Shown here: positions 4,760-11,187 of the stretch, one piece after another | Position numbering within the stretch: the first letter of the stretch is position 1 | Layout of the letters: each line of letters opens with the position of its first letter | NCBI GenBank assembly: GCA_034184445.1 | Contig: JAXFZX010000124.1 | Coordinates: 1-11,187, forward strand | DNA: 11,187 bases | Reading direction: 5' to 3' | Source of the DNA: CALXZG01 sp034184445 | Lineage (GTDB): Bacteria > Pseudomonadota > Alphaproteobacteria > CAAHEQ01 > UBA3637 | Position numbers and translations under genes: made by a program | The notes under the pieces: generated by a model | Told to the model about the DNA's origin: nothing | Databases searched by the model: none | Seen by the model: only the letters and a program-made list of their open reading frames with translations

Positions 4760-6517
4760 ATGGCAGAATTAACACAAGAACAAATTGAAAAATTAAAGGC
4801 CTTGGGGCGTACACAGAAAGAAAACCTGTTAAAATTGGGGGAAGAATTTAAAGAACGCGTCAAAAATTACAAGGCATCAATTTATACCTGTAATGCAACC
4901 AGTTGCCATTCGGGTGGTGCCGCCAGTGTATTGGATGCCTTCCGTGAAAGCTTAAAAGCAGCCGGATTAGAGGCCGATGTGCGTTTGGTTTGCACAGGAT
5001 GTATGGGGCTGTGCGCTTCAGGCCCGTTGGCACGCGTTGAAATTAAGGGCAAAAAGACAATTCTTTATCAACATGTGACGGCTGATATGGCGCGTTTAAT
5101 TGTGGCAGAGCATGTGGTGCCGGCCTTAAAAACCGAAGGTGAATTTAACACCTCTGATTATTTGAAAAAGCAAGAACTGTCTTTGGATTTACCCTTCTTT
5201 ACCAAACAGCGGAAGATTGTATTGCGTCTTTTGGGACATTCTGATCCGGAAGATTTGGGCGAATATATCGCCAACGGCGGATATCAAGGTCTTATGAAAG
5301 CCCTCACCATGAAGCCGGAAGAAGTTTTGGATATCATCAAACGGTCAGGTTTGCGCGGGCGCGGTGGTGGCGGCTTCCCTACGGGAACAAAGTGGGAAAT
5401 GCTGGCCAAATCCCCGCTGGTGGACGGTGAAAAGTTCATGATTTGCAATGGGGATGAAGGTGACCCGGGGGCCTATATGGACTCTTGTATTTTAGGTGGT
5501 GGTTCCCATGCCGTGTTGGAAGGGATGATGATTGGGGCTTATGCCACGGGCGCAACATCCGGTTGGTTCTATATTCGGGCTGAATACCCGTTGGCCATTC
5601 AGCGGATGGAGTTAGCGATTAAGCAGGCCAAACGCTATGGCATCTTGGGACGCAACATTTTTGGCACAGACTTTAACTTCATGGCGGATATTCGCTATGG
5701 CGCAGGTGCGTTTGTGTGCGGTGAGGAAACAGCCCTAATGTCATCGGTGGAAGGCAAACGCGGAACACCACGGCCACGGCCTCCGTTCCCGACACAAAAA
5801 GGTCTATTCCAAAAACCGACAGCCATTAACAATGTGGAAACTTTGGCCAATATCGCGCCGATTATCGTGAATGGGCCTGAATGGTTTAGTGAGGTCGGAA
5901 CGGCTACATCCAAAGGAACAAAGGTGTTCGCAATCACGGGTAAAGTCAAACATTCCGGCCTTGTGGAAGTGCCGATGGGTACTACCGTTGGTGAAATGGT
6001 TAATGATATCGGTGGCGGAACAAGTTCCGGTAAGCCCTTTAAGGCCGTTCAAACGGGCGGACCTTCGGGCGGTGTGATTCCGGCTTCGGAACTGCATATG
6101 CCGCTGTGCTATGAAGAATTGAAAAAAATCGGTTCTATGATGGGATCTGGTGGTATGATTATTATGGATCAAGACGACAGTATGGTTGAAATCGCCAAAT
6201 TCTATTTGGGCTTTACGGTGGATGAATCCTGCGGTAAATGTGCGCCTTGCCGCATTGGCGGATATCAGATGTTAAAATTGATGAACAAAATCGCAGAGGG
6301 TAAAGGCACGAAAGCCGATGTTGAAAAAATTAAGGAAATCGGCAATGCGATGCGCAAAGCCTCGCTATGCGGTCTGGGGCAAACGGCCCCCAATCCGGTG
6401 TTATCAACCATGAAATTCTTTAAGAACGAATATGACGCATTGTTGGTTGATGGTCAAGAACCCGATGCACCCGCAGAAAAAGAAATTAATGCCTGTAATA
6501 TCAATACAAAAAGATAA
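4760..6517 (+). CDS. hndC: NAD-linked [FeFe]-hydrogenase flavoprotein subunit (HndB-HndC fusion, NuoF-like)
   Basis: 585 aa with three parts. Residues about 36-125 form an HndB-like thioredoxin-fold domain with [2Fe-2S] ligands C44-x4-C49 and C81-x3-C85. Residues about 160-480 are the NuoF-like core that binds FMN and NADH: the glycine-rich LRGRGGGGFPTG (198-209), then GAFVCGEETAL, then an SLBB-type region. The C-terminal [4Fe-4S] site is SCGKCAPCR (C491, C494, C497) plus C537. In Desulfovibrio, HndB and HndC are separate proteins, whereas HydB-type subunits are fused as here. Unlike the longest HydB proteins, this one ends after about 30 unconserved residues and lacks the C-terminal double [4Fe-4S] ferredoxin domain. 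AAGGAG (4746-4751) overlaps the stop of hndA and supports the start. Confidence 0.93.
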   Translation: MAELTQEQIEKLKALGRTQKENLLKLGEEFKERVKNYKASIYTCNATSCHSGGAASVLDAFRESLKAAGLEADVRLVCTGCMGLCASGPLARVEIKGKKTILYQHVTADMARLIVAEHVVPALKTEGEFNTSDYLKKQELSLDLPFFTKQRKIVLRLLGHSDPEDLGEYIANGGYQGLMKALTMKPEEVLDIIKRSGLRGRGGGGFPTGTKWEMLAKSPLVDGEKFMICNGDEGDPGAYMDSCILGGGSHAVLEGMMIGAYATGATSGWFYIRAEYPLAIQRMELAIKQAKRYGILGRNIFGTDFNFMADIRYGAGAFVCGEETALMSSVEGKRGTPRPRPPFPTQKGLFQKPTAINNVETLANIAPIIVNGPEWFSEVGTATSKGTKVFAITGKVKHSGLVEVPMGTTVGEMVNDIGGGTSSGKPFKAVQTGGPSGGVIPASELHMPLCYEELKKIGSMMGSGGMIIMDQDDSMVEIAKFYLGFTVDESCGKCAPCRIGGYQMLKLMNKIAEGKGTKADVEKIKEIGNAMRKASLCGLGQTAPNPVLSTMKFFKNEYDALLVDGQEPDAPAEKEINACNINTKR

Positions 6518-6528
6518 GGAAAAAGACT

Positions 6529-8286
6529 ATGGTAAAATTAACGATTGATTCTCAAATTGTAGAAGTTCCCGAAGGAACAACCATTTTAAATGCCGCTAAA
6601 TCGGTGCAAATAAAAATCCCGACACTGTGTCATCATCCGGATCTGCCGCCAACGGCTTCGTGCGGTATTTGTATTGTGAAATCAAACGGGCGCATGGTTC
6701 GGTCTTGTTGCACACCGGTATCAGAAGGCATGGAAGTCATCACGCGCGACCCCGATATTATTGAGGCTCGGCGCACGGTTTTGAAATTGACTTTAAGCAA
6801 ACACCCGAACGAATGTTTGACTTGCCTCAAAAACGATACATGTGAACTTCGGAAATTATCGGCCGATTTTGGTATTCGGGATTCCGAATTTGAAAACATC
6901 ACACCGTCCAAAGAAGAAATGCCCGAAGATGATTCCACAAAAAGCATTGTCTTGGATCCCAGAAAATGTATTTTGTGCGGTCGTTGTGTAGAAGTTTGCC
7001 AAAATGTGCAGAATGTGTGGGCTTTATCCATGTTAAAACGGGGCATCAGCACTCATATTTCACCGGCAGCGGATGAAAAATTGGGAAATAGCCCCTGTAT
7101 TAAATGCGGTCAATGTACGGCCCATTGTCCGACCGGTGCCCTTACCGAACGGGATGATACGCAATATGTGTGGAGTATGATCCAAGATCCCGAAAAATAT
7201 TGTGTGGTTCAGATTGCGCCGGCCGTTCGTGTAGCCGTTGGGGAAGCCTTTGGCTATAAACCAGGGGAAGTGACAACGGGTAAAATCTATGCGGCTTTGC
7301 GCCGGTTAGGATTTAACGCCGTGTTTGATACAAACTTTGGTGCTGATGTGACAATCATGGAAGAAGGCAGTGAATTCATTGAACGCTTTGTGAATGGTAA
7401 AGGTGCCCTGCCCTTAATTACTTCATGTTGTCCGGCATGGGTGGATTATATGGAAAAGTATTTCAGCGATATGATTCCGCATTTTTCCAGTTGCAAATCC
7501 CCGCATGAAATTGTGGGTGCGCTGGCCAAGACATACTATGCCGATAAAATTGGCGTGCCAACGGAAAAAATGCGCGTGATTTCCATTATGCCTTGCACGG
7601 CAAAGAAGTTTGAAATTCTGCGCAGTGAAGAAATGTTTTCATCCGGTTTCCAAGATGTGGATGTATCTTTAACCACTCGGGAACTCGCCCGCATGATTAA
7701 GCAAGCCGGTATTGACTTTGTGAACCTACCGGATGAAGAGGCTGATTCGCCTTTGGGTTCTTACACAGGGGCCGGCACGGTCTTTGGTTTTTCGGGTGGT
7801 GTGATGGAGGCAGCACTCAGAACCGTTCATGCCGTTGTGACGGGTAAAGAAATGCCCGAAGATGCGTTAGAGGTCAAACCTATTTTAGGTCTTGATAAAG
7901 GCATTAAGGAAATGACAATGGATTTAAATGGGAAAGAAGTTCGTATTGCGGTGGCCCATGGTATCGGGCATGTGCAAGCCCTTCTTGAAAAGGTGCGTGA
8001 AGCCGAACAAAAAGGCGAAGAACCTCCCTATCACTTTATTGAGGTTATGGCTTGCAACGGCGGTTGCGTAGGTGGTGGCGGACAACCCATGGGTGTCACA
8101 GATGAAATTCGGAAAGCCCGTATGGAAGGTTTGATGAAAGATGATCGGGGGTCAAAACAGAGGTGTTCACACCTGAATCCGGATGTGAAGAAACTCTATG
8201 ACGAATTTTTGGGTAAGCCCCTATCCGAAAGGTCACATCATTTGCTTCATACCAGTTATCAACCTCGCAAGTTGTATAACAAATAA
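6529..8286 (+). CDS. hndD: [FeFe]-hydrogenase catalytic subunit
   Basis: 585 aa, close to HndD and to clostridial CpI in layout; it interconverts 2H+ + 2e- and H2 in the cytoplasm. In order: a plant-type [2Fe-2S] domain (C34, C45, C48, C60); an H-C3 [4Fe-4S] site (H92, C96, C99, C105); two ferredoxin-type [4Fe-4S] sites (C147-C150-C153 with C200, and C190-C193-C196 with C157); then the H-cluster domain. All three H-cluster signatures are intact: TSCCPAW with C301 as ligand and C300 in the proton-transfer position, MPCTAKKFE (C356), and MACNGGCVGGGGQP (C509, C513). The small-subunit-like tail ends SHHLLHTSYQPR. It is therefore predicted to be active, not a sensory variant. The gap to the previous gene is 11 bp with AAGGA at the stop. 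HydEFG maturases are needed and not in view. Confidence 0.97.
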   Translation: MVKLTIDSQIVEVPEGTTILNAAKSVQIKIPTLCHHPDLPPTASCGICIVKSNGRMVRSCCTPVSEGMEVITRDPDIIEARRTVLKLTLSKHPNECLTCLKNDTCELRKLSADFGIRDSEFENITPSKEEMPEDDSTKSIVLDPRKCILCGRCVEVCQNVQNVWALSMLKRGISTHISPAADEKLGNSPCIKCGQCTAHCPTGALTERDDTQYVWSMIQDPEKYCVVQIAPAVRVAVGEAFGYKPGEVTTGKIYAALRRLGFNAVFDTNFGADVTIMEEGSEFIERFVNGKGALPLITSCCPAWVDYMEKYFSDMIPHFSSCKSPHEIVGALAKTYYADKIGVPTEKMRVISIMPCTAKKFEILRSEEMFSSGFQDVDVSLTTRELARMIKQAGIDFVNLPDEEADSPLGSYTGAGTVFGFSGGVMEAALRTVHAVVTGKEMPEDALEVKPILGLDKGIKEMTMDLNGKEVRIAVAHGIGHVQALLEKVREAEQKGEEPPYHFIEVMACNGGCVGGGGQPMGVTDEIRKARMEGLMKDDRGSKQRCSHLNPDVKKLYDEFLGKPLSERSHHLLHTSYQPRKLYNK

Positions 8287-8289
8287 ATC

Positions 8290-8326
8290 GCAAAAAATGC
8301 CCCGCTTTATAGCGGGGTATTTTTAT
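8290..8326. terminator. Bidirectional intrinsic terminator between convergent genes
   Basis: ATGCCCCGC (8297-8305) and GCGGGGTAT (8312-8320) pair as a 9-bp stem with one G-T pair around a TTTATA loop. A T-run follows on the plus strand (8320-8324) and an A-run precedes it (8292-8297), giving a U-tract on both strands. It can end both the hydrogenase transcript and the convergent membrane-protein transcript. Confidence 0.9.
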
Positions 8327-8339
8327 ATTCAAAACCTCC

Positions 8340-10535
8340 TTACGATTGTGGCAACAGGCGCACTGTTTCAGCAGCGGAAACTTGGTTGGCCAAACTGTCC
8401 AATTCACGGGACAAAACATTGGGGACGCGTTGTGCCATTTTTGGGGCAGTTTGTTTGGCAATTTGGCTTGCCCCATCCATTGTTGCCGCCGATGTTAAAT
8501 AGGTGTTTCGCAGCATACGATTTGTAGCGACTTCGGTTAAGGTAGGCTTATCCTTATAGGCATATAAATCATTGGCAAAATTCTGCATCCTTTTTCCATC
8601 GGTCAACCATGTTCGTTCTTTCATCGCACGTTCAAAGTCGCCTTGTTTCATACCCAAAGAATTTTCAATAAAGGCAACATCTTGCGATAATTTTTGTAAT
8701 TGTGGCACTTGCCCGCCTTTTTTCGCTAAATCTTGCACAGCTCTTAGCCGTTCGGGGGACAAAGTCGCCAATATAGCCTGAGCACTACTGGGCTGAGCCT
8801 GATGGGATGCCCCCATCGTTGCCGTGCTTTGGTTAGGTCTTCCCGTTCCGGTTGTCGTTTCTTGCCTCCTATCTGCTGCCACCGATCGCGCTGTCGGTTG
8901 CGCCACATCTGGGGGAGTAATCGCCTCACGCACATTGGTCGCGACTGGCATTAAAGGATTATTGCTTCCTCTTTGACTGTCTGTTCGTTGCCCCTCAGGA
9001 CCGCGTTCGCCTTGGGGGCCTCTGTCCCCGCGTTCACCTCGTTCTCCCGGAATAACGGTGGGATTTTGTGTGGGCGGTGGTGGTATATTCCCTCCTCCGT
9101 CAGAATTACCACCACCAGAATTTCCGCCACCGGAACCATTACCGGCTCCACTTTGAGGAGATCCCTTAAACCGACCTTTGGCTGATTTTAAAATCCGACC
9201 ACCAATTTTTTTACCGGCCCAAAGACCGACATTTCCGGCCATTTTTGCTCCGGACCAGACCACTTTTCCTTCCTTAGCCAATGTTGCAGCCGTCTGATTT
9301 CCGATATTTAATTGAACATTACCGCCCCCACCGATAAATGTGTTTGCAAGCGTTTCTGCTTTTCCCATCAAGACCCACCCCATAAAGGTAAAGGCAATAC
9401 AGTTTAAAATGAGCCCACTTCCAAAAGTAGTATATTTTTTGGCTTCTTCATCCTGACCTGCGATTAGCATATTAAAAAAGTCTGCCCGATTTTTATACTC
9501 ACCGGTTTCACTATTCATCAACCGCTCTGGGACGACATGATCCACCAAAATTAACGCAAGTGCCACCATAACGGATAACGCCACAAAGATAAGGCAAGAA
9601 CTTAAAAACATTTCCCATGCTTTTTTGGTATAAGATTGTGTCACAGGGAACACCCATAAAATAATCCATAACGGCATTAAAGCCAACACAAATGCAATGC
9701 GCATAAAGGCATTCAACAAATGAATCGGAAAGAAGAAATAAATGGCACAAAACCCAACCCACAGCGTAAATCCGGCAATTGCAACGGGTAAGCCCTTAGA
9801 GAAAAAGTTATTACCACTAATACCGATTTTCATAAATGTCCACCCCATGGCGCGTCCAACGGTAAAGGAGCTGGAAACCTTTTTCATCCAAGCCACCATC
9901 AATTTTTTATTGGCCTCACCCAATGCCGTATCAGGTGCATTTTTATTTTCTTGGGCAAATTCATTGTTAATTGAGGACCAATCAATCTTCCCCAATTTTG
10001 ATTCCGAAGGGGTCGCCGTTCCGGATGTGGTTCTAAGGGTCTTAACCTCCCCCAACGAAGTATCCAAAATTTCTTCTCCAATCTGCATAGAGACCGTCAT
10101 AAACGGATTTGTCAACAAATAAAAAATAGTTTCTTGATTGGCCATAACCGTCACACCCAATAAGGCTGTTGCAATAATCGCCCGTCCCAACGGCTTAAAC
10201 AGGTCGTTTAAAAATTGCATTAAATCCACATCCTGCAATTGGACAAGCATTTTTCCAACTTTAAATATCAACAGGAATAAAATTCCCACCCCCATCAGAC
10301 CCAAGAACCATTTTCCCAGATTATTATACAAAGTCTTGACCAATGTGTTAATCGCATCATAGATTCCCTCAAAGACCGGGCAAAAAAAGCAAGCATCTTC
10401 ATGCTCTTTCATATAATTATTAATTGTTGTCGGGAAAATTTTGACTTCCTCGGCCGCTGCATCCCACGACAGGCAAAGTGCCAAACCTGTCACCATAATA
10501 AATAAGCACCATAAAAACCACCGTTTTTTATCCAT
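8340..10535 (-). CDS. VirB6/TrbL-like type IV secretion membrane protein with collagen-like segment
   Basis: 731 aa. Residues 6-24 are a hydrophobic signal or first membrane segment, with a possible cleavage site after A28 (DAAA-EE). A short loop has a CFFCP motif (C49, C52). Further membrane segments are at about 76-98, 116-133, 249-270, 273-297, 309-332 and 372-391. This layout, with a central run of helices and a long soluble tail, fits the VirB6/TrbL family, the inner-membrane channel part of type IV secretion systems; the family call rests on architecture. The tail has a Gly/Asn/Ser linker (463-483), PPPP (485-488), seven G-x-y triplets (497-517), a low-complexity Ser/Thr/Gln stretch, and a helical C-terminal domain (about 590-731). 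I chose ATG 10535 because AAGGGG (10547-10542) is 6 nt upstream; GTG 10571 lies practically at the transcription start. No other secretion genes are in view. Confidence 0.72.
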   Translation of the reverse strand: MDKKRWFLWCLFIMVTGLALCLSWDAAAEEVKIFPTTINNYMKEHEDACFFCPVFEGIYDAINTLVKTLYNNLGKWFLGLMGVGILFLLIFKVGKMLVQLQDVDLMQFLNDLFKPLGRAIIATALLGVTVMANQETIFYLLTNPFMTVSMQIGEEILDTSLGEVKTLRTTSGTATPSESKLGKIDWSSINNEFAQENKNAPDTALGEANKKLMVAWMKKVSSSFTVGRAMGWTFMKIGISGNNFFSKGLPVAIAGFTLWVGFCAIYFFFPIHLLNAFMRIAFVLALMPLWIILWVFPVTQSYTKKAWEMFLSSCLIFVALSVMVALALILVDHVVPERLMNSETGEYKNRADFFNMLIAGQDEEAKKYTTFGSGLILNCIAFTFMGWVLMGKAETLANTFIGGGGNVQLNIGNQTAATLAKEGKVVWSGAKMAGNVGLWAGKKIGGRILKSAKGRFKGSPQSGAGNGSGGGNSGGGNSDGGGNIPPPPTQNPTVIPGERGERGDRGPQGERGPEGQRTDSQRGSNNPLMPVATNVREAITPPDVAQPTARSVAADRRQETTTGTGRPNQSTATMGASHQAQPSSAQAILATLSPERLRAVQDLAKKGGQVPQLQKLSQDVAFIENSLGMKQGDFERAMKERTWLTDGKRMQNFANDLYAYKDKPTLTEVATNRMLRNTYLTSAATMDGASQIAKQTAPKMAQRVPNVLSRELDSLANQVSAAETVRLLPQS
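8985..9047 (-). repeat. Collagen-like Gly-x-y triplets within the VirB6-like protein
   Basis: Residues 497-517 consist of seven uninterrupted Gly-x-y triplets, mostly GER, GDR, GPQ and GPE, rich in charged pairs. Such charged triplets are typical of bacterial collagen-like stretches. Seven triplets alone are short for a stable triple helix. Confidence 0.85.
9087..9149 (-). repeat. Gly/Asn/Ser-rich linker in the VirB6-like protein
   Basis: Residues 463-483 are nearly all Gly, Asn and Ser in short repeats such as SGGGNSGGGNSDGGGN, followed by IPPPP. It is probably a flexible linker between the membrane part and the soluble tail. Short overlapping reading frames on both strands here are by-products of this composition. 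Confidence 0.8.
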
Positions 10536-10541
10536 CAAACG

Positions 10542-10547
10542 CCCCTT
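10542..10547 (-). promoter_or_regulatory. Ribosome binding site of the VirB6-like gene
   Basis: AAGGGG lies 6 nt before ATG 10535 on the minus strand and decides the start. Confidence 0.7.
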
Positions 10548-10581
10548 CAATTTTAGGTAAAATACACCCACCCTTACTTTC

Positions 10582-10610
10582 AGTATACACTTTTTTTTAA
10601 AAGTTGTCCA
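10582..10610 (-). promoter_or_regulatory. Promoter of the VirB6-like gene
   Basis: On the minus strand TGGACA (10610-10605) and TATACT (10587-10582) are separated by 17 bp, with an A-tract in the spacer. The start would be near 10575, giving a leader of about 40 nt. The gene is thus transcribed separately from the barrel gene upstream. Confidence 0.7.
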
Positions 10611-10630
10611 CTAAAATTTAGTTTTTTCAA

Positions 10631-10662
10631 CAAAAAATCCCCCCTGAAATCGCATCAGGGGG
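10631..10662 (-). terminator. Intrinsic terminator of the beta-barrel gene
   Basis: CCCCCTGA (10640-10647) and TCAGGGGG (10655-10662) form a perfect 8-bp stem with a 7-nt loop. On the minus strand a run of six T (10637-10632) follows almost directly. It lies 20 bp past the stop codon of the barrel gene. Confidence 0.9.
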
Positions 10663-10681
10663 AATCCACTCTTCGGGGTGT

Positions 10682-11187
10682 TTAGAAAGCAAATTTTGCC
10701 GAAATAGTTGCTCCATATGTATCCTTATCCGTTTCCGGATGGATAATAAAGCCACCAAAACTAAACACCGTATTTTTGGTTGTGTAGAAATCAAGTGTTG
10801 CCCGATAGACAGCTTCATGATGAACTTCACTTGTATAATTTAAATCCAAACTCAGGAACTTATTCAAATCAATATACACACCGGGGTTAATATACGTGTC
10901 TGTTCCCGTTGATGATCCTCGTTTAGACCAAAAATCACTGGTGAATCCGACCCCGAAATAAGGGGTAATATTTTGAATCTTTTTCCCTAATTGCAGGGCA
11001 ATATCCGTCCCTGTTGTTCGGGATGTCGTTCCATATCTTTTTATCCGTTCTTTATCATAATATAATCCGGCCTTTACATTAAAATCAAAACCATCTGCCG
11101 ATGCCAACAAATACCGCAATCCGACTTCACCGTTATAGGTACTTCCTTTTGCACCTTTATTCAAGCCGGATTTAACTTTAAATTGGC
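10682..11187 (-). CDS. Outer-membrane beta-barrel protein, C-terminal part
   Basis: The frame is open from the stop at 10682-10684 to the window edge, so this is the last 167 or so residues of a longer protein whose start lies outside. The sequence alternates polar and hydrophobic or aromatic residues in strand-length stretches (for example ITPYFGVGFTSDFW and FLSLDLNYTSEV) with turns rich in G, N, D, T and S. It ends in SAKFAF; the terminal Phe and alternating aromatic pattern form the usual recognition signal for the BAM outer-membrane insertion machinery. It could be a stand-alone porin-like barrel or the translocator domain of an autotransporter; the missing N-terminal part would decide. 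The internal TTG at 11164 is not a real start, since coding continues upstream of it. Confidence 0.75.
   Translation of the reverse strand, partial: QFKVKSGLNKGAKGSTYNGEVGLRYLLASADGFDFNVKAGLYYDKERIKRYGTTSRTTGTDIALQLGKKIQNITPYFGVGFTSDFWSKRGSSTGTDTYINPGVYIDLNKFLSLDLNYTSEVHHEAVYRATLDFYTTKNTVFSFGGFIIHPETDKDTYGATISAKFAF

Noticed and set aside
5695..6172. Open frames on both strands within the hydrogenase flavoprotein gene
   Set aside because: They are shadows of a conserved NuoF-like coding region; the translated sequences are His/Arg/Thr-rich with no domain signature.
8096..8527. Open frames spanning the hydrogenase end and the VirB6-like gene end (8096-8476 minus, 8198-8527 plus)
   Set aside because: Each would read through the strong bidirectional terminator and overlap two well-supported convergent genes.
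8951..9185. Short open frames across the glycine- and collagen-like DNA
   Set aside because: The low-complexity GC-rich composition removes stop codons in other frames; no start signals are present.
10536..10571. Upstream GTG start (10571) for the VirB6-like protein
   Set aside because: It lies at the predicted transcription start; ATG 10535 has AAGGGG six bases upstream and gives a normal signal-like N-terminus.

Overview
The window looks like a chromosomal segment of an anaerobic, fermentative member of the Alphaproteobacteria. The Rho and ribosome recycling factor sequences have an alphaproteobacterial character, and the base composition is moderately AT-rich by eye. The central operon encodes an NAD(H)-linked [FeFe]-hydrogenase, which implies hydrogen metabolism without oxygen. 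Uncultured gut alphaproteobacteria with this lifestyle are the best match I can think of; this is an inference from gene content, not a database match.

Layout. Positions 1-246 hold no convincing gene, apart from a possible proline-rich reading-frame tail at the very edge and a terminator. A class II tRNA-Ser(GCU) lies on the minus strand at 247-335 with its own strong promoter. Next on the minus strand is a 263-aa protein built mostly of seven 24-aa MORN-type repeats (514-1305). Its promoter diverges from that of rho. The plus strand then carries rho (1549-2808), frr (2882-3442) and uppS (3442-4167; frr and uppS overlap by one base). A new promoter precedes a three-gene hydrogenase operon: hndA/nuoE-like (4256-4747), a fused HndB-HndC/NuoF-like flavoprotein (4760-6517) and the catalytic [FeFe]-hydrogenase (6529-8286). 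A hairpin at 8290-8326 can terminate transcription from both sides. The minus strand beyond it carries a VirB6/TrbL-like polytopic membrane protein with a collagen-like segment (8340-10535). Upstream of that is the C-terminal end of an outer-membrane beta-barrel protein that runs off the window (10682-11187).

How the parts fit. NADH electrons should enter at the FMN and Fe-S sites of the NuoF-like subunit. They would pass through the thioredoxin-fold [2Fe-2S] domains and the chain of clusters in the catalytic subunit to the H-cluster, where protons are reduced to H2. This would let the cell dispose of fermentation electrons. No hydrogenase maturases (HydE, HydF, HydG) are in the window, so they must lie elsewhere. 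Six promoters can be read by eye, all with 17-bp spacers. Two of them, for the MORN-repeat gene and for the hydrogenase operon, have a 7-N8-7 inverted repeat over the -35 element, which suggests repressor control.

Most of the window is ordinary biology. The less ordinary items are the collagen-like segment inside a secretion-type membrane protein, the MORN-repeat protein whose variation is concentrated at two positions per repeat, the matched operator-like repeats, and the hydrogenase architecture, which lacks the C-terminal ferredoxin domain on the flavoprotein.
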